From NCBI GenBank assembly GCA_963810755.1, contig CAWEOP010000009.1, positions 434,001-498,000 of the forward strand: a stretch of 64,000 nucleotides of DNA. Reading direction: 5' to 3'. Made by a program: the position numbers and the translations under genes. Each line of letters opens with the position of its first letter. The stretch's first letter is position 1. Shown piece after piece: positions 8,174 to 17,279 of the stretch. Source of the DNA: FEN-1219 sp963810755. GTDB lineage: Bacteria > Pseudomonadota > Gammaproteobacteria > Steroidobacterales > Rariloculaceae. The notes under the pieces are model-generated. The model worked only from the letters and a program-made list of their open reading frames with translations, did no database searches and was not told where the DNA came from.

Positions 8174-9799
8174 ATGATGACCGGCAAGCAACTGTTCTTT
8201 GCCCACCAGGCTCGTTCCGAGATGCTGAAAGGCGTCAACGTCTTAGCGAACGCGGTCAAGGAAACTCTCGGCCCGAGGGGGCGCAACGTCCTGATCGAGC
8301 GGAGCTTTGGTGCGCCGACCGTCACGAAGGACGGAGTGACGGTCGCCAAAGAGATCACGCTCGGCGACAAGATCCGCAACCTCGGGGCGCAGATGGTCAA
8401 GGAAGTCGCCTCGCACACATCCGACACCGCCGGCGACGGCACGACCACCGCCACCGTGCTCGCTCAGGCGATCTTCCGGGAAGGGATCAAGGCCGTGAGC
8501 GCCGGAATGGATCCGATGGATCTCAAGCGCGGTATCGACAAAGGGGTCTCCGCAGCGATTGCGTCGCTCAAGCGGATGTCGCAGCCGTGCAAGGACGCGG
8601 CCGCGATTGCCCAAGTGGCCACCATATCCGCCAACGGTGACCACTCGGTCGGCGAGATCATCGCGCGAGCCATGAAGCAGGTCGGCAACGACGGCGTGAT
8701 CACCGTGGAGGAAGGGGCATCGCTCGAGAACGAGCTGGAGCTCGTCGAGGGCATGCAGTTCGACCGCGGCTATTTGTCGCCGTACTTCATCAATAGCGCG
8801 GACACCTTGGCGGCCGAGCTCGAGAAGCCCTACGTCCTGCTGTGCGAAAAGAAGCTCAGCAACATCCGCGAGCTCCTGCCTCTGCTCGAAAGCATTGCAA
8901 AGAGCGCAAAGCCGCTGCTCATCATCGCCGAAGACGTCGAAGGGGAAGCCTTGGCCGCACTGGTCATCAACCAGTTGCGCGGCGCGTTGAAGGTGGTGGC
9001 CGTCAAGGCGCCCGGGTTCGGCGATCGCCGCAAGGCGCTGCTCGAGGACATTGCAGTCGTCACCGGCGCCACGCTGATCTCGGCAGACGTCGGCTTGACG
9101 CTCGCCAAGACGACTCTCGATCAGCTCGGAACGGCCAAGAAGGTTCGCGTCACGAAGGACGAGACCACGATCGTCGATGGTAGCGGCAAGAAGCAGGCGA
9201 TCCTGGATCGCGTGCACGCGCTGCGGGCACAGATCGCGGAGACGACTTCCGATTACGACCGCGAGAAGCTCGAGGAGCGCGTGGCGAAGCTCGCCGGAGG
9301 CGTCGCAATCATCAAGGTCGGCGCGGCAACCGAAGTCGAGATGAAGGAAAAGCAAGCCCGCGTCGAGGACGCCTTGCACGCGACACGCGCGGCCGTCCAA
9401 GAGGGCATCGTGCCGGGCGGCGGAGTCGCCCTGCTGCGCACGCGCAAGTCGATTGGAGCCGTGCCGACGGCCAACGCGGATCAGGTCGCCGGTGTACGTA
9501 TCCTATTGCGCGCCGTCGAGGAGCCGCTCCGCCAGATCGTGCGCAACGGCGGCGGCGATCCGGCGGTGGTGCTCGACAAGGTGTGCAGCAGCATCGGCAA
9601 CTTCGGCTTCAATGCGGCGACCGAAGAGTACGGCGACCTCGTCGAGATGGGGGTCATCGATCCCACCAAGGTGACGCGCTTGGCCTTGCAGAACGCGGCT
9701 TCCGTCGCGGGTCTGCTGCTGACGACTGAAGCGGCAGTCACTTCGTTGCAGAACGCCCCCGGCTCAATCCCCGCCGGCGACTTGGGCGACGCGATGTGA
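8174..9799 (+). CDS. groEL: Chaperonin GroEL (60 kDa), solitary paralogue
   Basis: 541 residues, full length. The ATP site is intact: TLGPRGRNV, AGDGTTTATVLAQ (Asp for hydrolysis) and VEDALHATRAAVQEG with the later catalytic Asp, then VPGGGVALL. The protein should form a double-ring folding chamber in the cytoplasm. Two oddities: there is no groES beside it, and the tail ends GDLGDAM rather than the Gly-Gly-Met repeat of housekeeping GroEL. The start MMTGKQLFFAHQAR also differs from the usual MAAKDVKF. This fits a second, accessory GroEL whose co-chaperonin is encoded elsewhere. ATG 8174 and ATG 8177 are both possible; AGGGAG lies just upstream. Confidence 0.95.
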   Translation: MMTGKQLFFAHQARSEMLKGVNVLANAVKETLGPRGRNVLIERSFGAPTVTKDGVTVAKEITLGDKIRNLGAQMVKEVASHTSDTAGDGTTTATVLAQAIFREGIKAVSAGMDPMDLKRGIDKGVSAAIASLKRMSQPCKDAAAIAQVATISANGDHSVGEIIARAMKQVGNDGVITVEEGASLENELELVEGMQFDRGYLSPYFINSADTLAAELEKPYVLLCEKKLSNIRELLPLLESIAKSAKPLLIIAEDVEGEALAALVINQLRGALKVVAVKAPGFGDRRKALLEDIAVVTGATLISADVGLTLAKTTLDQLGTAKKVRVTKDETTIVDGSGKKQAILDRVHALRAQIAETTSDYDREKLEERVAKLAGGVAIIKVGAATEVEMKEKQARVEDALHATRAAVQEGIVPGGGVALLRTRKSIGAVPTANADQVAGVRILLRAVEEPLRQIVRNGGGDPAVVLDKVCSSIGNFGFNAATEEYGDLVEMGVIDPTKVTRLALQNAASVAGLLLTTEAAVTSLQNAPGSIPAGDLGDAM

Positions 9800-9902
9800 T
9801 GCGGCGCAGCCGCACATCGGCGTCTTCTACCGGCGTGCGCGCTCGGTAAAGCGACCTCCGGTGCAATTTTTTCGGGGACGAGCGCGGCTCGAGCGGCGAG
9901 CC

Positions 9903-9930
9903 TTGTCACGCGCCGGTCGATGCCTATGAT
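9903..9930 (+). promoter_or_regulatory. Sigma-70-type promoter for the ABC-2 transporter operon
   Basis: TTGTCA (-35) and TATGAT (-10) separated by 16 bases, placed so that transcription would start about 30 bases before the ATG at 9967. Confidence 0.6.
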
Positions 9931-9966
9931 AGGCGCTCCTCCTCGACTGCTGACTCCCACTGCTCA

Positions 9967-10896
9967 ATGGACTCCATCATCTCGATCAAGGACCTGTCGA
10001 AGACCTATGCGAACGGCTTCCAGGCGCTGAAGACGACCAACCTCGAGATCCGGCGCGGCGAGATCTTCGGGATGCTCGGCCCGAACGGCGCGGGCAAGAC
10101 GACGCTGATCAATATCGTGTGCGGCATCGTGAACGCTACCGCCGGCACCGTGATCGTCGACGGCCACGACAACCGCAAGCACGCGCGCGCGGCGCGCGAG
10201 CTGATCGGGCTCGTGCCGCAGGAGCTCACCACCGACGCGTTCGAGACCGTCTGGGACACGACGATGTTCAGCCGCGGCTTGTTCGGCAAGCCGAAGAGCA
10301 AAGCGCGCGTCGAGGCGGTGCTTAGATCGCTGTCGCTCTGGGACAAGAAGGGCGACAAGATCATGACGCTCTCGGGCGGCATGAAACGCCGCGTGATGAT
10401 CGCGAAGGCGCTGGCCCACGACCCGCAGATCCTGTTCCTCGACGAGCCGACCGCGGGCGTCGACGTCGAGTTGCGCAAGGACATGTGGAACGTCGTGCGC
10501 GGGCTGCGCGAATCGGGCGTGACGATCATCCTCACGACCCACTACATCGAGGAAGCCGAGGAGATGGCGGACCGGATCGCCGTCATCAATCGCGGCGAGA
10601 TCGTGCTCGTCGAGGAGACGGCGGCTCTCATGCACAAGCTCGGCCAGAAGCGGCTCACGCTGCAGCTGCACTCCCCGCTCGCCGCGATCCCGGCGTCGCT
10701 CGCGGGCCACGCGCTCGAGCTGCACGCGGAAGGCATGGAAATCACCTACACGTACGACACCAAAGGCGAACGCACCGGCATCACCTCGCTGCTCGCGGCG
10801 CTCAGCGAATCCGGCATCCGGTTCAAGGACCTGAGCACGACGCAAAGCTCGCTCGAAGAGATCTTCGTGAGCCTCGTGCACCAGGAGCCCGCATGA
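9967..10896 (+). CDS. ABC-2 type transporter ATP-binding protein
   Basis: 309 residues. Walker A GPNGAGKTT, signature LSGGMKRR, Walker B ILFLDEPTAGVD and the H-loop in LTTHYIEEAEEM are all intact. The C-terminal 80 residues form the extension typical of drug/polysaccharide exporters (YadG/CcmA-like). It energises the permease encoded next; the two genes overlap as ATGA (10893-10896). No Shine-Dalgarno is evident before ATG 9967, although the conserved SIKDLSKTYANGF begins right after it. Confidence 0.93.
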   Translation: MDSIISIKDLSKTYANGFQALKTTNLEIRRGEIFGMLGPNGAGKTTLINIVCGIVNATAGTVIVDGHDNRKHARAARELIGLVPQELTTDAFETVWDTTMFSRGLFGKPKSKARVEAVLRSLSLWDKKGDKIMTLSGGMKRRVMIAKALAHDPQILFLDEPTAGVDVELRKDMWNVVRGLRESGVTIILTTHYIEEAEEMADRIAVINRGEIVLVEETAALMHKLGQKRLTLQLHSPLAAIPASLAGHALELHAEGMEITYTYDTKGERTGITSLLAALSESGIRFKDLSTTQSSLEEIFVSLVHQEPA

Positions 10897-11654
10897 ACTG
10901 GTACGCGGTTCGAGCGATCTATTCCTTCGAGATGGCGCGCACCTGGCGCACGATCGGACAGAGCATCGTTGCGCCGGTGCTGTCGACCTCGCTGTACTTC
11001 GTCGTGTTCGGTTCCGCGATCGGCTCGCGGATCCAGGAAGTCGACGGAACGAGCTACGGCGCGTTCATCGTGCCCGGCCTCATGATGCTGTCGCTGCTCA
11101 CGGAGAGCATCGGCAACGCGTCGTTCGGCATCTACTTCCCGCGGTTCGTCGGCACGATCTACGAAGTGCTGTCGGCGCCCGTGTCGGCGGCCGAGGTGAT
11201 CCTGGGCTACGTCGGCGCAGCCGCGACGAAGTCCGTGATACTGGGGTTCATCATCCTCGCGACGGCCGCCGTGTTCGTGCCGCTGCACATCGCGCATCCG
11301 TTCTGGATGTTGCTGTTCCTCGTTCTGACGGCCGTGACGTTCAGCTTGTTCGGCTTCATCATCGGCGTCTGGGCGGATAGCTTCGAGAAGCTCCAAGTGA
11401 TCCCGCTCCTGATCATCACGCCGCTCACGTTCCTCGGCGGGAGCTTCTACTCGATCGGCATGCTGCCGCCGCTGTGGCAAAAGATCACCCTGTTCAATCC
11501 AGTCGTCTATCTCGTGAGCGGCTTCCGCTGGAGCTTCTACGAGATCGCGGACGTCCGCGTCGGGATCAGTCTCGGCATGACGGCGGCGTTCATGGTGATT
11601 TGCCTCGCCACGACGTGGTGGATCCTGACAACGGGCTATCGGCTGAGGAAGTGA
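10893..11654 (+). CDS. ABC-2 type transporter permease
   Basis: 253 residues with six predicted membrane helices, YadH/NodJ-like; the segment TPLTFLGGSFYSIGMLPP is the conserved ABC-2 loop before the last helices. Start ATG overlaps the stop of the ATPase gene, and its own stop lies two bases before the start of the cytochrome-PQQ gene, so the three genes form one operon. Substrate unknown. Confidence 0.92.
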   Translation: MNWYAVRAIYSFEMARTWRTIGQSIVAPVLSTSLYFVVFGSAIGSRIQEVDGTSYGAFIVPGLMMLSLLTESIGNASFGIYFPRFVGTIYEVLSAPVSAAEVILGYVGAAATKSVILGFIILATAAVFVPLHIAHPFWMLLFLVLTAVTFSLFGFIIGVWADSFEKLQVIPLLIITPLTFLGGSFYSIGMLPPLWQKITLFNPVVYLVSGFRWSFYEIADVRVGISLGMTAAFMVICLATTWWILTTGYRLRK

Positions 11655-11656
11655 GC

Positions 11657-13768
11657 GTGCAGATCCAACGTGTCCTTCCCGCGATCGCCTTGCTGCTCGC
11701 ACCGGCGGCTCACGCACAGGAAATCGCGTTGTCGTACACCGCGGATCAAGCCGCGCGCGGCAAGGCCGTCTACGATCAGGCATGCGTCGCCTGCCACGGC
11801 GCGAACTTGAACGACGGCGCGCTCGGCCCGCCGCTCAAGGGTCCCCTGTTCATCCAAAAGTACGGCGGCAAGGAGTTGAGCCTGCTTTACACCGTCGCGA
11901 GCACGACGATGCCGACGGGCGCGCCCGGCTCGCTCGATGCGGCGACCTACGCCGCGCTCGTCGCGTACATGCTGCAATCGAACGACATCGTTCCCGGAGC
12001 GGCTGAGCTGCCTTGGGATCCGCTGCGGCTCGCGAACATGATGATCCCCGCCGGCGGCTTCAGCTTCATGGCGTTCTCGCCGTACACCGCAAAGCCGGCT
12101 ATCGACAAGCCCGACCCGTTCGCGCGCTACACGCCCGTCACGGAGCCGATGCTCACGAATCCGCCGCCCGGCGAATGGCTCGCGTGGCGGCGCACGTACG
12201 ACGCGCACGGCTTCAGCCCGCTCAGAGAGATCACGCCGCGCAATGTAGCGAACCTGCGCGTCGCATGGACGTGGTCGCTGCCGCCGGGCTCGAACGAGTC
12301 CGTGCCGCTCGTGCACGACGGAATCATGTTCACGTTCGGCTTCGGCGACGAGCTTCAAGCGCTCGATGCGCGCACCGGCGATCTGCTGTGGCACTACACG
12401 CACCCCCTCGAGCAGGGCGCCGCGCCGAACCACAAGCGCGGGATCGCTCTGTACGACGACAAGGTGTATCTCGGTACCTCGGACGCGCACGTGATCGCGG
12501 TCGAGGCAAAGACCGGCAAGCTCGTCTGGGAAACCGAGATCGCGGACTTCAAGCGGCGCGAGAGCATCTCCGCCGGGCCGCTCGTCGCGCGCGGCGTCGT
12601 GATGATCGGAACGACGGGCACGGGCGTCGGCGCTGCGCTCGGCGGTCCGCAGATCGTCGGGCTCGACGCGCACACCGGCGCGGTCGAGTGGCGCGTGCAT
12701 ACGATTGCGCAGCCCGGCACGCCCGGCGGCGACAGCTGGAACGGAGTGCCTGTCGACAAAAGGAGCGGCGCGTCGGTCTGGACCACGGGCAGCTACGATC
12801 CCGCGCTCGGTCTCGCCTATTTCGGCACCGGCAACACCTACGACACGGGCCCTCTGCTCACTCCCGTCGGCACGCCGGGCGTCTCGAACGCCGCGTTGTA
12901 CACGGACTCGACGCTCGCGATCGACCCCGATACCGGCGAGCTCAAGTGGCACTACCAGCACATGCCGAACGATCAGTGGGATCTCGACTGGGCGTTCGAG
13001 CGTCAGCTCGTACGCCTGCCGGTGTTCGGCTCGACGCGCACGGTCGCGATCACGTCCGGGAAGCTCGGCATCTACGAAGGCGTCGACGCGGAGACCGGCG
13101 AGTTCGTGTTCGCCTACGACGTCGGCCTGCAGAACGTCGTGACGGCGATCGACCCCGAGACCGGTGCGAAAACGATCAACCCCGACGTCGTCCCGGGCGA
13201 CGGCAAGATCAAGCTCGTTTGCCCGCACGGCGCCGGTGCGAAGAGCTTCCTGCCGGCGTCGTACGACGCGGCCGCGCAAATCTTGATCGTGCCGCTCGAC
13301 GAGGCGTGCATGGACGTGTTCCCGATCCCGGGCGGCGGCGATCAGCGCGGAGCGTTGTCGTCGGGCGTCAACTGGGGCATCCGCCCGGCGCCGGGGAGCG
13401 ACGGAAAATTCGGCCGACTCGAGGCGATCGACCTCGGCAAGCGCTCGATGCTTTGGACCGTGCGCCAACGCGCGCCGCAGACCTCGGGCGTCCTCGCAAC
13501 CGCGGGCGGCGTCGTGTTCGCCGCGTCGTTCGATCGGTTCGTACGCGCGTACGCATCGGCCGACGGAAAGCTGCTCTGGGAGCAGCGGCTGAACGACGTG
13601 TCGAGCTCGAGCCCGCTGACGTACAGCCTCGACGGCAAGCAGTACGTCGCGATCGTCACGGGCCAAGGCGGCTTTCACGCGGGCAGCTTCGCGCCGCTCG
13701 TACCGGACCTGAAGAGCCCGCCGGATCGCGGCGCGGCGATTTGGGTGTTCGAGCTGCCGCAGCCCTAG
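11657..13768 (+). CDS. Exported PQQ-type dehydrogenase with N-terminal cytochrome c domain
   Basis: 703 residues. A signal peptide (about 1-20, LLLAPAAHAQ) precedes a cytochrome c domain with heme site CVACH at 43-47 and a possible axial Met in STTMPTGAPG. From about residue 150 an eight-bladed quinoprotein propeller follows, with repeated W motifs and GSYDPALGLAYFGTGN, DPDTGELKWHYQHMP and WDLDW, where the catalytic Asp of alcohol dehydrogenases is expected. Likely periplasmic oxidation of an alcohol or aldehyde with electrons passed to the fused heme. In well-studied quinohaemoproteins the cytochrome is at the C terminus, so the order here is reversed. GTG 11657 has GAGGAA upstream; an in-frame GTG at 11651 is an alternative. 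Operon with the ABC-2 genes. Confidence 0.85.
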   Translation: MQIQRVLPAIALLLAPAAHAQEIALSYTADQAARGKAVYDQACVACHGANLNDGALGPPLKGPLFIQKYGGKELSLLYTVASTTMPTGAPGSLDAATYAALVAYMLQSNDIVPGAAELPWDPLRLANMMIPAGGFSFMAFSPYTAKPAIDKPDPFARYTPVTEPMLTNPPPGEWLAWRRTYDAHGFSPLREITPRNVANLRVAWTWSLPPGSNESVPLVHDGIMFTFGFGDELQALDARTGDLLWHYTHPLEQGAAPNHKRGIALYDDKVYLGTSDAHVIAVEAKTGKLVWETEIADFKRRESISAGPLVARGVVMIGTTGTGVGAALGGPQIVGLDAHTGAVEWRVHTIAQPGTPGGDSWNGVPVDKRSGASVWTTGSYDPALGLAYFGTGNTYDTGPLLTPVGTPGVSNAALYTDSTLAIDPDTGELKWHYQHMPNDQWDLDWAFERQLVRLPVFGSTRTVAITSGKLGIYEGVDAETGEFVFAYDVGLQNVVTAIDPETGAKTINPDVVPGDGKIKLVCPHGAGAKSFLPASYDAAAQILIVPLDEACMDVFPIPGGGDQRGALSSGVNWGIRPAPGSDGKFGRLEAIDLGKRSMLWTVRQRAPQTSGVLATAGGVVFAASFDRFVRAYASADGKLLWEQRLNDVSSSSPLTYSLDGKQYVAIVTGQGGFHAGSFAPLVPDLKSPPDRGAAIWVFELPQP

Positions 13769-13793
13769 CCGCGCGCTTAGGCTCGCGCGATGC

Positions 13794-14771
13794 TCAGGCG
13801 GCAGCCTTCGCGCGCTTGCGCCATTCCCCCGGCGTCGCGCCGACGAACTTCTTGAACGCGCGCTGGAACGCGGCATCGGAGTGATAGCCGACCTCCTGGG
13901 CCGCCGAGCCGATGCTCTCCCCGCCCGCGAGCAGCCGCGCCGCGAGCTGCATCCGCCAGCGGCCGACGTAGCGCATCGGGGCCTCGCCCGTGAAACGCGC
14001 GAACCGTTCCGAGAAAACGGAGCGCGACATCCCGCTCTCCTTTGCGAGCAGCGCGGTGGACCACTCGGCCGCGGGCCGCGCGTGGATGAGCTGCAGCGCC
14101 CTGCCGACATGCTCGTCCCGAAGTCCCGATAGCCAGCTCGAGCTCGCCGCAGGCAGGCCGTCCATGTGCTGGCGAAGCGCCTGCACGAACATGAGCTCGC
14201 TGAGCTTGGCGAGCACGGTTTCCGCGCCGGCTTTGCGGCTCGTCTTCTCGCCGAGCGCGGCGCGCAGCAGCTCCCTCATCAGGCCATCCGTCCCGGCTTG
14301 TCCCTTCACGACGAGCATCTTCGGCAAGGATCCGAGCAGCGGATTGAACGGCGACGAATCGCAGCCCAAGTAGCCGCACACGAACTTCGCCTTCTCGCCG
14401 TCGCCGCCGATCGTGATCAGCGTGAACGGCTCGTCGCTCGCGGCCGCCTCGGCGTAGAAGCTCGGATCCGCCGCCTTGCCTTCCCAGCGCGTCCGATCGG
14501 AAGTGATGACGTGGCTCTCGCCGAACGGAAACATCAGGATGTCGCCGGAATCCACCCTCGCCGGCTGTACCGAGCGGTCGCGCGGCATCGCCCAACCGTG
14601 GCCCGCGACCATGATGTGGAACGGGATCACGTGCTCCGCGTCCGGCATCATCGACGCGCCGATCCGCTTCATCGACGGCGTCACGGCGACCCACGGGTGC
14701 GCCGCGCTCACCTCGAAGTACAACGCACCTGTGAGCCGTACGGCCCGCAAGACTTCGGACAACACATCCAC
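13794..14771 (-). CDS. AraC-family regulator with cupin sensor domain
   Basis: 325 residues. The N-terminal half (about 1-190) matches the cupin_6 ligand-binding domain of AraC-type regulators (VSAAHPWVAV, HIMVAGHGW, GDILMFPFGESHV). The C-terminal 100 residues hold two helix-turn-helix motifs (LLAKESGMSRSVFSERFARF and IGSAAQEVGYHSDAAFQRAF) ending in TPGEWRKR. It is divergent from the FAD oxidoreductase gene with about 157 bases between starts, so that oxidoreductase is the probable target. Confidence 0.92.
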   Translation of the reverse strand: MDVLSEVLRAVRLTGALYFEVSAAHPWVAVTPSMKRIGASMMPDAEHVIPFHIMVAGHGWAMPRDRSVQPARVDSGDILMFPFGESHVITSDRTRWEGKAADPSFYAEAAASDEPFTLITIGGDGEKAKFVCGYLGCDSSPFNPLLGSLPKMLVVKGQAGTDGLMRELLRAALGEKTSRKAGAETVLAKLSELMFVQALRQHMDGLPAASSSWLSGLRDEHVGRALQLIHARPAAEWSTALLAKESGMSRSVFSERFARFTGEAPMRYVGRWRMQLAARLLAGGESIGSAAQEVGYHSDAAFQRAFKKFVGATPGEWRKRAKAAA

Positions 14772-14928
14772 CAGCTACCACCCGTTTGCGCGACGCACTC
14801 GGCGCGAGGGCGTCGAGGCAGACGATCGAGCATGAATTACAGACGATTGAACATTCCCTGACAACGGCCCGAGGGCGAGGATGCGCGTCCGCGGACCAAA
14901 CCGCACTAGCTCTATTGGAGAACGCAAC

Positions 14929-16335
14929 GTGGGCACCCTGACACTTCGAAGGCTCGACGGGTCGAGCATGAAGCTCGAGAGAACGACGACGGACGCCGCG
15001 CTCGGCGGACAGATCCTGTACCCGGACAGCGATGGCTACGCCGCAGCCAGCACGCTCTGGAACGCGATGATCGAGCGCCGGCCCGGCGTGATCGCGCGAG
15101 TCGCCACCGAGGACGACGTGGTGAGGGCCGTCGCCTTTGCGCGCAAGAACGGCTTGCTGCTCGCGGTCAAGGGCGGCGGCCACAACATCGCGGGCAAGGC
15201 GCTCGCCGACGGCGGCCTCGTCGTCGATTTCGAGCGCATGAAGCGCGTGACGGTCGACCCCGCGGCGCGCACGGCGCGCGTCGAGCCGGGCGCCACGCTC
15301 GCCGACGTCGACCGCGCGACCCAAGAGCACGGGCTGCTCGTGCCGACGGGCGTGAACTCGACCACCGGCATCGCAGGCCTCACGCTCGGCGGCGGCTTCG
15401 GTTGGACGACCCGCAAGTTCGGTCTCACGATCGACAACCTCCGCTCCGTGCGGCTCGTGACCGCCGACGCGCGCGTGCTGCACGTCGACCGCAAGCAGCA
15501 CTCGGAGCTGTTCTGGGCGATTCGCGGCGGCGGCGGCAACTTCGGCGTGGTGACGGAGTTCGTGTTCGACCTGCATCCCGCGGGCCCCGAAGTCTTTGCG
15601 GGCTTGGTCGTGCACCCGTTCGCGGACTTCGCGAACGTCGTGCGGAGCTATGAGCGGGCGCTCGCGAACGCGCCCGACGAGCTCACCTGCTGGGCCGTGC
15701 TGCGCAAGGCACCGCCTCTGCCGTTTCTACCGACCGAGTGGCACGGCCGGGAGGTCGTCGTGCTCGCGATGTGCTACATCGGTCCGCTAGCGAACGCCGA
15801 GGCTGCGACCGCACCTCTCCGGCGGATCGGCCGGCCGATCGCCGACGTCGTCGGTCCGGCACCGTTCGCCGCTTGGCAGCAGGCACTCGACCCGCTGTTG
15901 ACGCCGGGAGCGCGCAACTATTGGAAGAGTCACGACGTCGCATCGTTCAACGACGCGTCGCTCGAGATCATTCGTCAGGCGATCACGGAGCTGCCGACGG
16001 AGGAATGCGAGGTGTTCTTCGGGCACATCGGCGGCGCGTTGACTCGCGTCGCGAGCGACGCGACCGCGTGGCCGAATCGCGCCGCGCATTTCGCGGTCAA
16101 CGTCCACACGCGCTGGCGCGACGCGCGCGATGACCAGCGGTGCGTGGCGTGGGCGCGCCGACTCTACGACCGGCTCGCGCCGCATGCGATGGGGAGCCTG
16201 TACGTCAACTTCATCCCGGAGGGTGACGAGGCGCGCGTAACGGAGGCGTATGGACCGAACTACGAGCGGCTCGTGAGCATCAAGCGGCGCTTCGACCCCG
16301 ACAATCTGTTCCGCGCGAATCAGAACATCGCCTGA
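14929..16335 (+). CDS. FAD-binding oxidoreductase, berberine-bridge (BBE) type
   Basis: 468 residues. FAD_binding_4 (PCMH) domain with VKGGGHNIAGKALADGG, whose His is the site of 8-alpha-histidyl flavin linkage, then GLTLGGGFGWTTRKFGL and RGGGGNFGVVTEF. The end (YVNFIPEGDE ... FDPDNLFRANQNI) is the BBE substrate-side tail. Such enzymes oxidise alcohols, sugars or phenolic and alkaloid-like compounds with oxygen or another acceptor. The GTG at 14929 has GGAGAA 8 bases upstream; the earlier ATG at 14881 has none. Divergent from an AraC regulator. No signal peptide seen. Confidence 0.9.
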   Translation: MGTLTLRRLDGSSMKLERTTTDAALGGQILYPDSDGYAAASTLWNAMIERRPGVIARVATEDDVVRAVAFARKNGLLLAVKGGGHNIAGKALADGGLVVDFERMKRVTVDPAARTARVEPGATLADVDRATQEHGLLVPTGVNSTTGIAGLTLGGGFGWTTRKFGLTIDNLRSVRLVTADARVLHVDRKQHSELFWAIRGGGGNFGVVTEFVFDLHPAGPEVFAGLVVHPFADFANVVRSYERALANAPDELTCWAVLRKAPPLPFLPTEWHGREVVVLAMCYIGPLANAEAATAPLRRIGRPIADVVGPAPFAAWQQALDPLLTPGARNYWKSHDVASFNDASLEIIRQAITELPTEECEVFFGHIGGALTRVASDATAWPNRAAHFAVNVHTRWRDARDDQRCVAWARRLYDRLAPHAMGSLYVNFIPEGDEARVTEAYGPNYERLVSIKRRFDPDNLFRANQNIA

Positions 16336-16358
16336 GGACTGCCGCGGGCGACGTCTCG

Positions 16359-16391
16359 CTGCACGCGCCTGCCCGAGCGGGCGCGTGCAGC
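16359..16391 (+). terminator. GC-rich hairpin after the FAD oxidoreductase gene
   Basis: A 12-bp stem GCTGCACGCGCC/GGCGCGTGCAGC lies 24 bases after the stop. There is no T tract, so it may stabilise the mRNA end rather than terminate by itself. Confidence 0.45.
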
Positions 16392-16534
16392 GGCGGTGCA
16401 TGGAGAATCCTTGGCCGTACTTGACGGAGCACCCTGCCATCTGGCCCGATGGGCGCGTGGCGCGACGGTTGCCGTGAGTCATATCACGGCGGAAACCCCG
16501 CAACACGATCCTCGGTTCGATTGGGGGAGAGTGA

Positions 16535-17275
16535 ATGTCGATTCGTAGTTGGCGTCTGGGCGCTTTCGCGCTCGTGCTCGCCGCCGGCGGTCCGAGCCTC
16601 GCGCTCGCGCAGGCGCACCCGGACTTCAGCGGGCTTTATTTCCCGTTTCGCGAGCGGAGCCAAACGCCGCGCGAGCTGCCCTATACGGCCGCCGCGAAGA
16701 AGCTCGTCGAGCAGTATCAGGCCAAGTTCACGCTCGACGACGATCCGGGCCGGTATTGCATCTGGCCCGGGATGCCGCGCGCGATCTGGGGAGCACCGTT
16801 CAGCGTCGAGATCAACCAGCGCGCGCAAGACGTCTCGATCTACTGGGAAGGCTACGGCATGTATCGCAAGATCTACATGGCCGACCACAACCCGCCGAAG
16901 CAGTTGATTCCGTCGGCGATGGGCCACTCGGTCGCCCATTGGGAAGGCGAGACGCTCGTGATCGAGACCTCGCAGCTCAAGCCGTATCCGTACATGTCGC
17001 GGATGGCGACGTCTTCGGCCGCCAAAGTCGTCGAGCGCCTTCACATGGAAGAGCGCGATCTGCCGACCGGCAAGGCCAAGGTGCTCGTGAACGAGCTCGT
17101 GCTCACCGACCCGAAGGTCTACACCGAGCCCGTGAAGATCATGGCCACGCTGCAGCTGCGGCCGGATCTGTCCTTGATCGAATACACCTGCACCGACACT
17201 CTCTGGGACGAGTATCTCGTGGGCCGCGGCCTCGAGCTGCCCGATCTCGACGCGTTGCCGGGCGGTGAGGAGTAA
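16535..17275 (+). CDS. Exported protein of the 'HPDxxGLW' family (module A)
   Basis: 246 residues with a signal peptide ending SLALAQ (about residue 26). The mature start HPDFSGLY, a central CIWPGMPRAIWGAPF, the segment SVAHWEGETLVIETSQL and the late strand DPKVYTEPVKIMATLQL match the two longer proteins at 25265-26180 and 26732-27568, so the three are paralogues. I know no function for this family; it is often found next to DUF6152 proteins, as here, where the DUF6152 gene begins 4 bases later. Probably a periplasmic beta-rich protein. A second, shorter in-frame reading on the same strand is a shadow. Confidence 0.75.
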   Translation: MSIRSWRLGAFALVLAAGGPSLALAQAHPDFSGLYFPFRERSQTPRELPYTAAAKKLVEQYQAKFTLDDDPGRYCIWPGMPRAIWGAPFSVEINQRAQDVSIYWEGYGMYRKIYMADHNPPKQLIPSAMGHSVAHWEGETLVIETSQLKPYPYMSRMATSSAAKVVERLHMEERDLPTGKAKVLVNELVLTDPKVYTEPVKIMATLQLRPDLSLIEYTCTDTLWDEYLVGRGLELPDLDALPGGEE

Positions 17276-17279
17276 ATAG

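Noticed and set aside
9800..9966. Possible terminator after groEL at the TTTTTT run near 9868
   Set aside because: The bases before the T run (ACCGG...CCGGT) give only a short stem with a long loop; not convincing enough to annotate.
11636..14110. 824-codon open frame on the minus strand
   Set aside because: It lies opposite the cytochrome-PQQ gene and AraC gene and is dominated by Arg, Ala, Gly; a high-GC shadow frame.
13777..15615. 612-codon minus-strand frame across the AraC and FAD genes
   Set aside because: It covers the out-of-frame image of two well-recognised genes and the intergenic promoter region.
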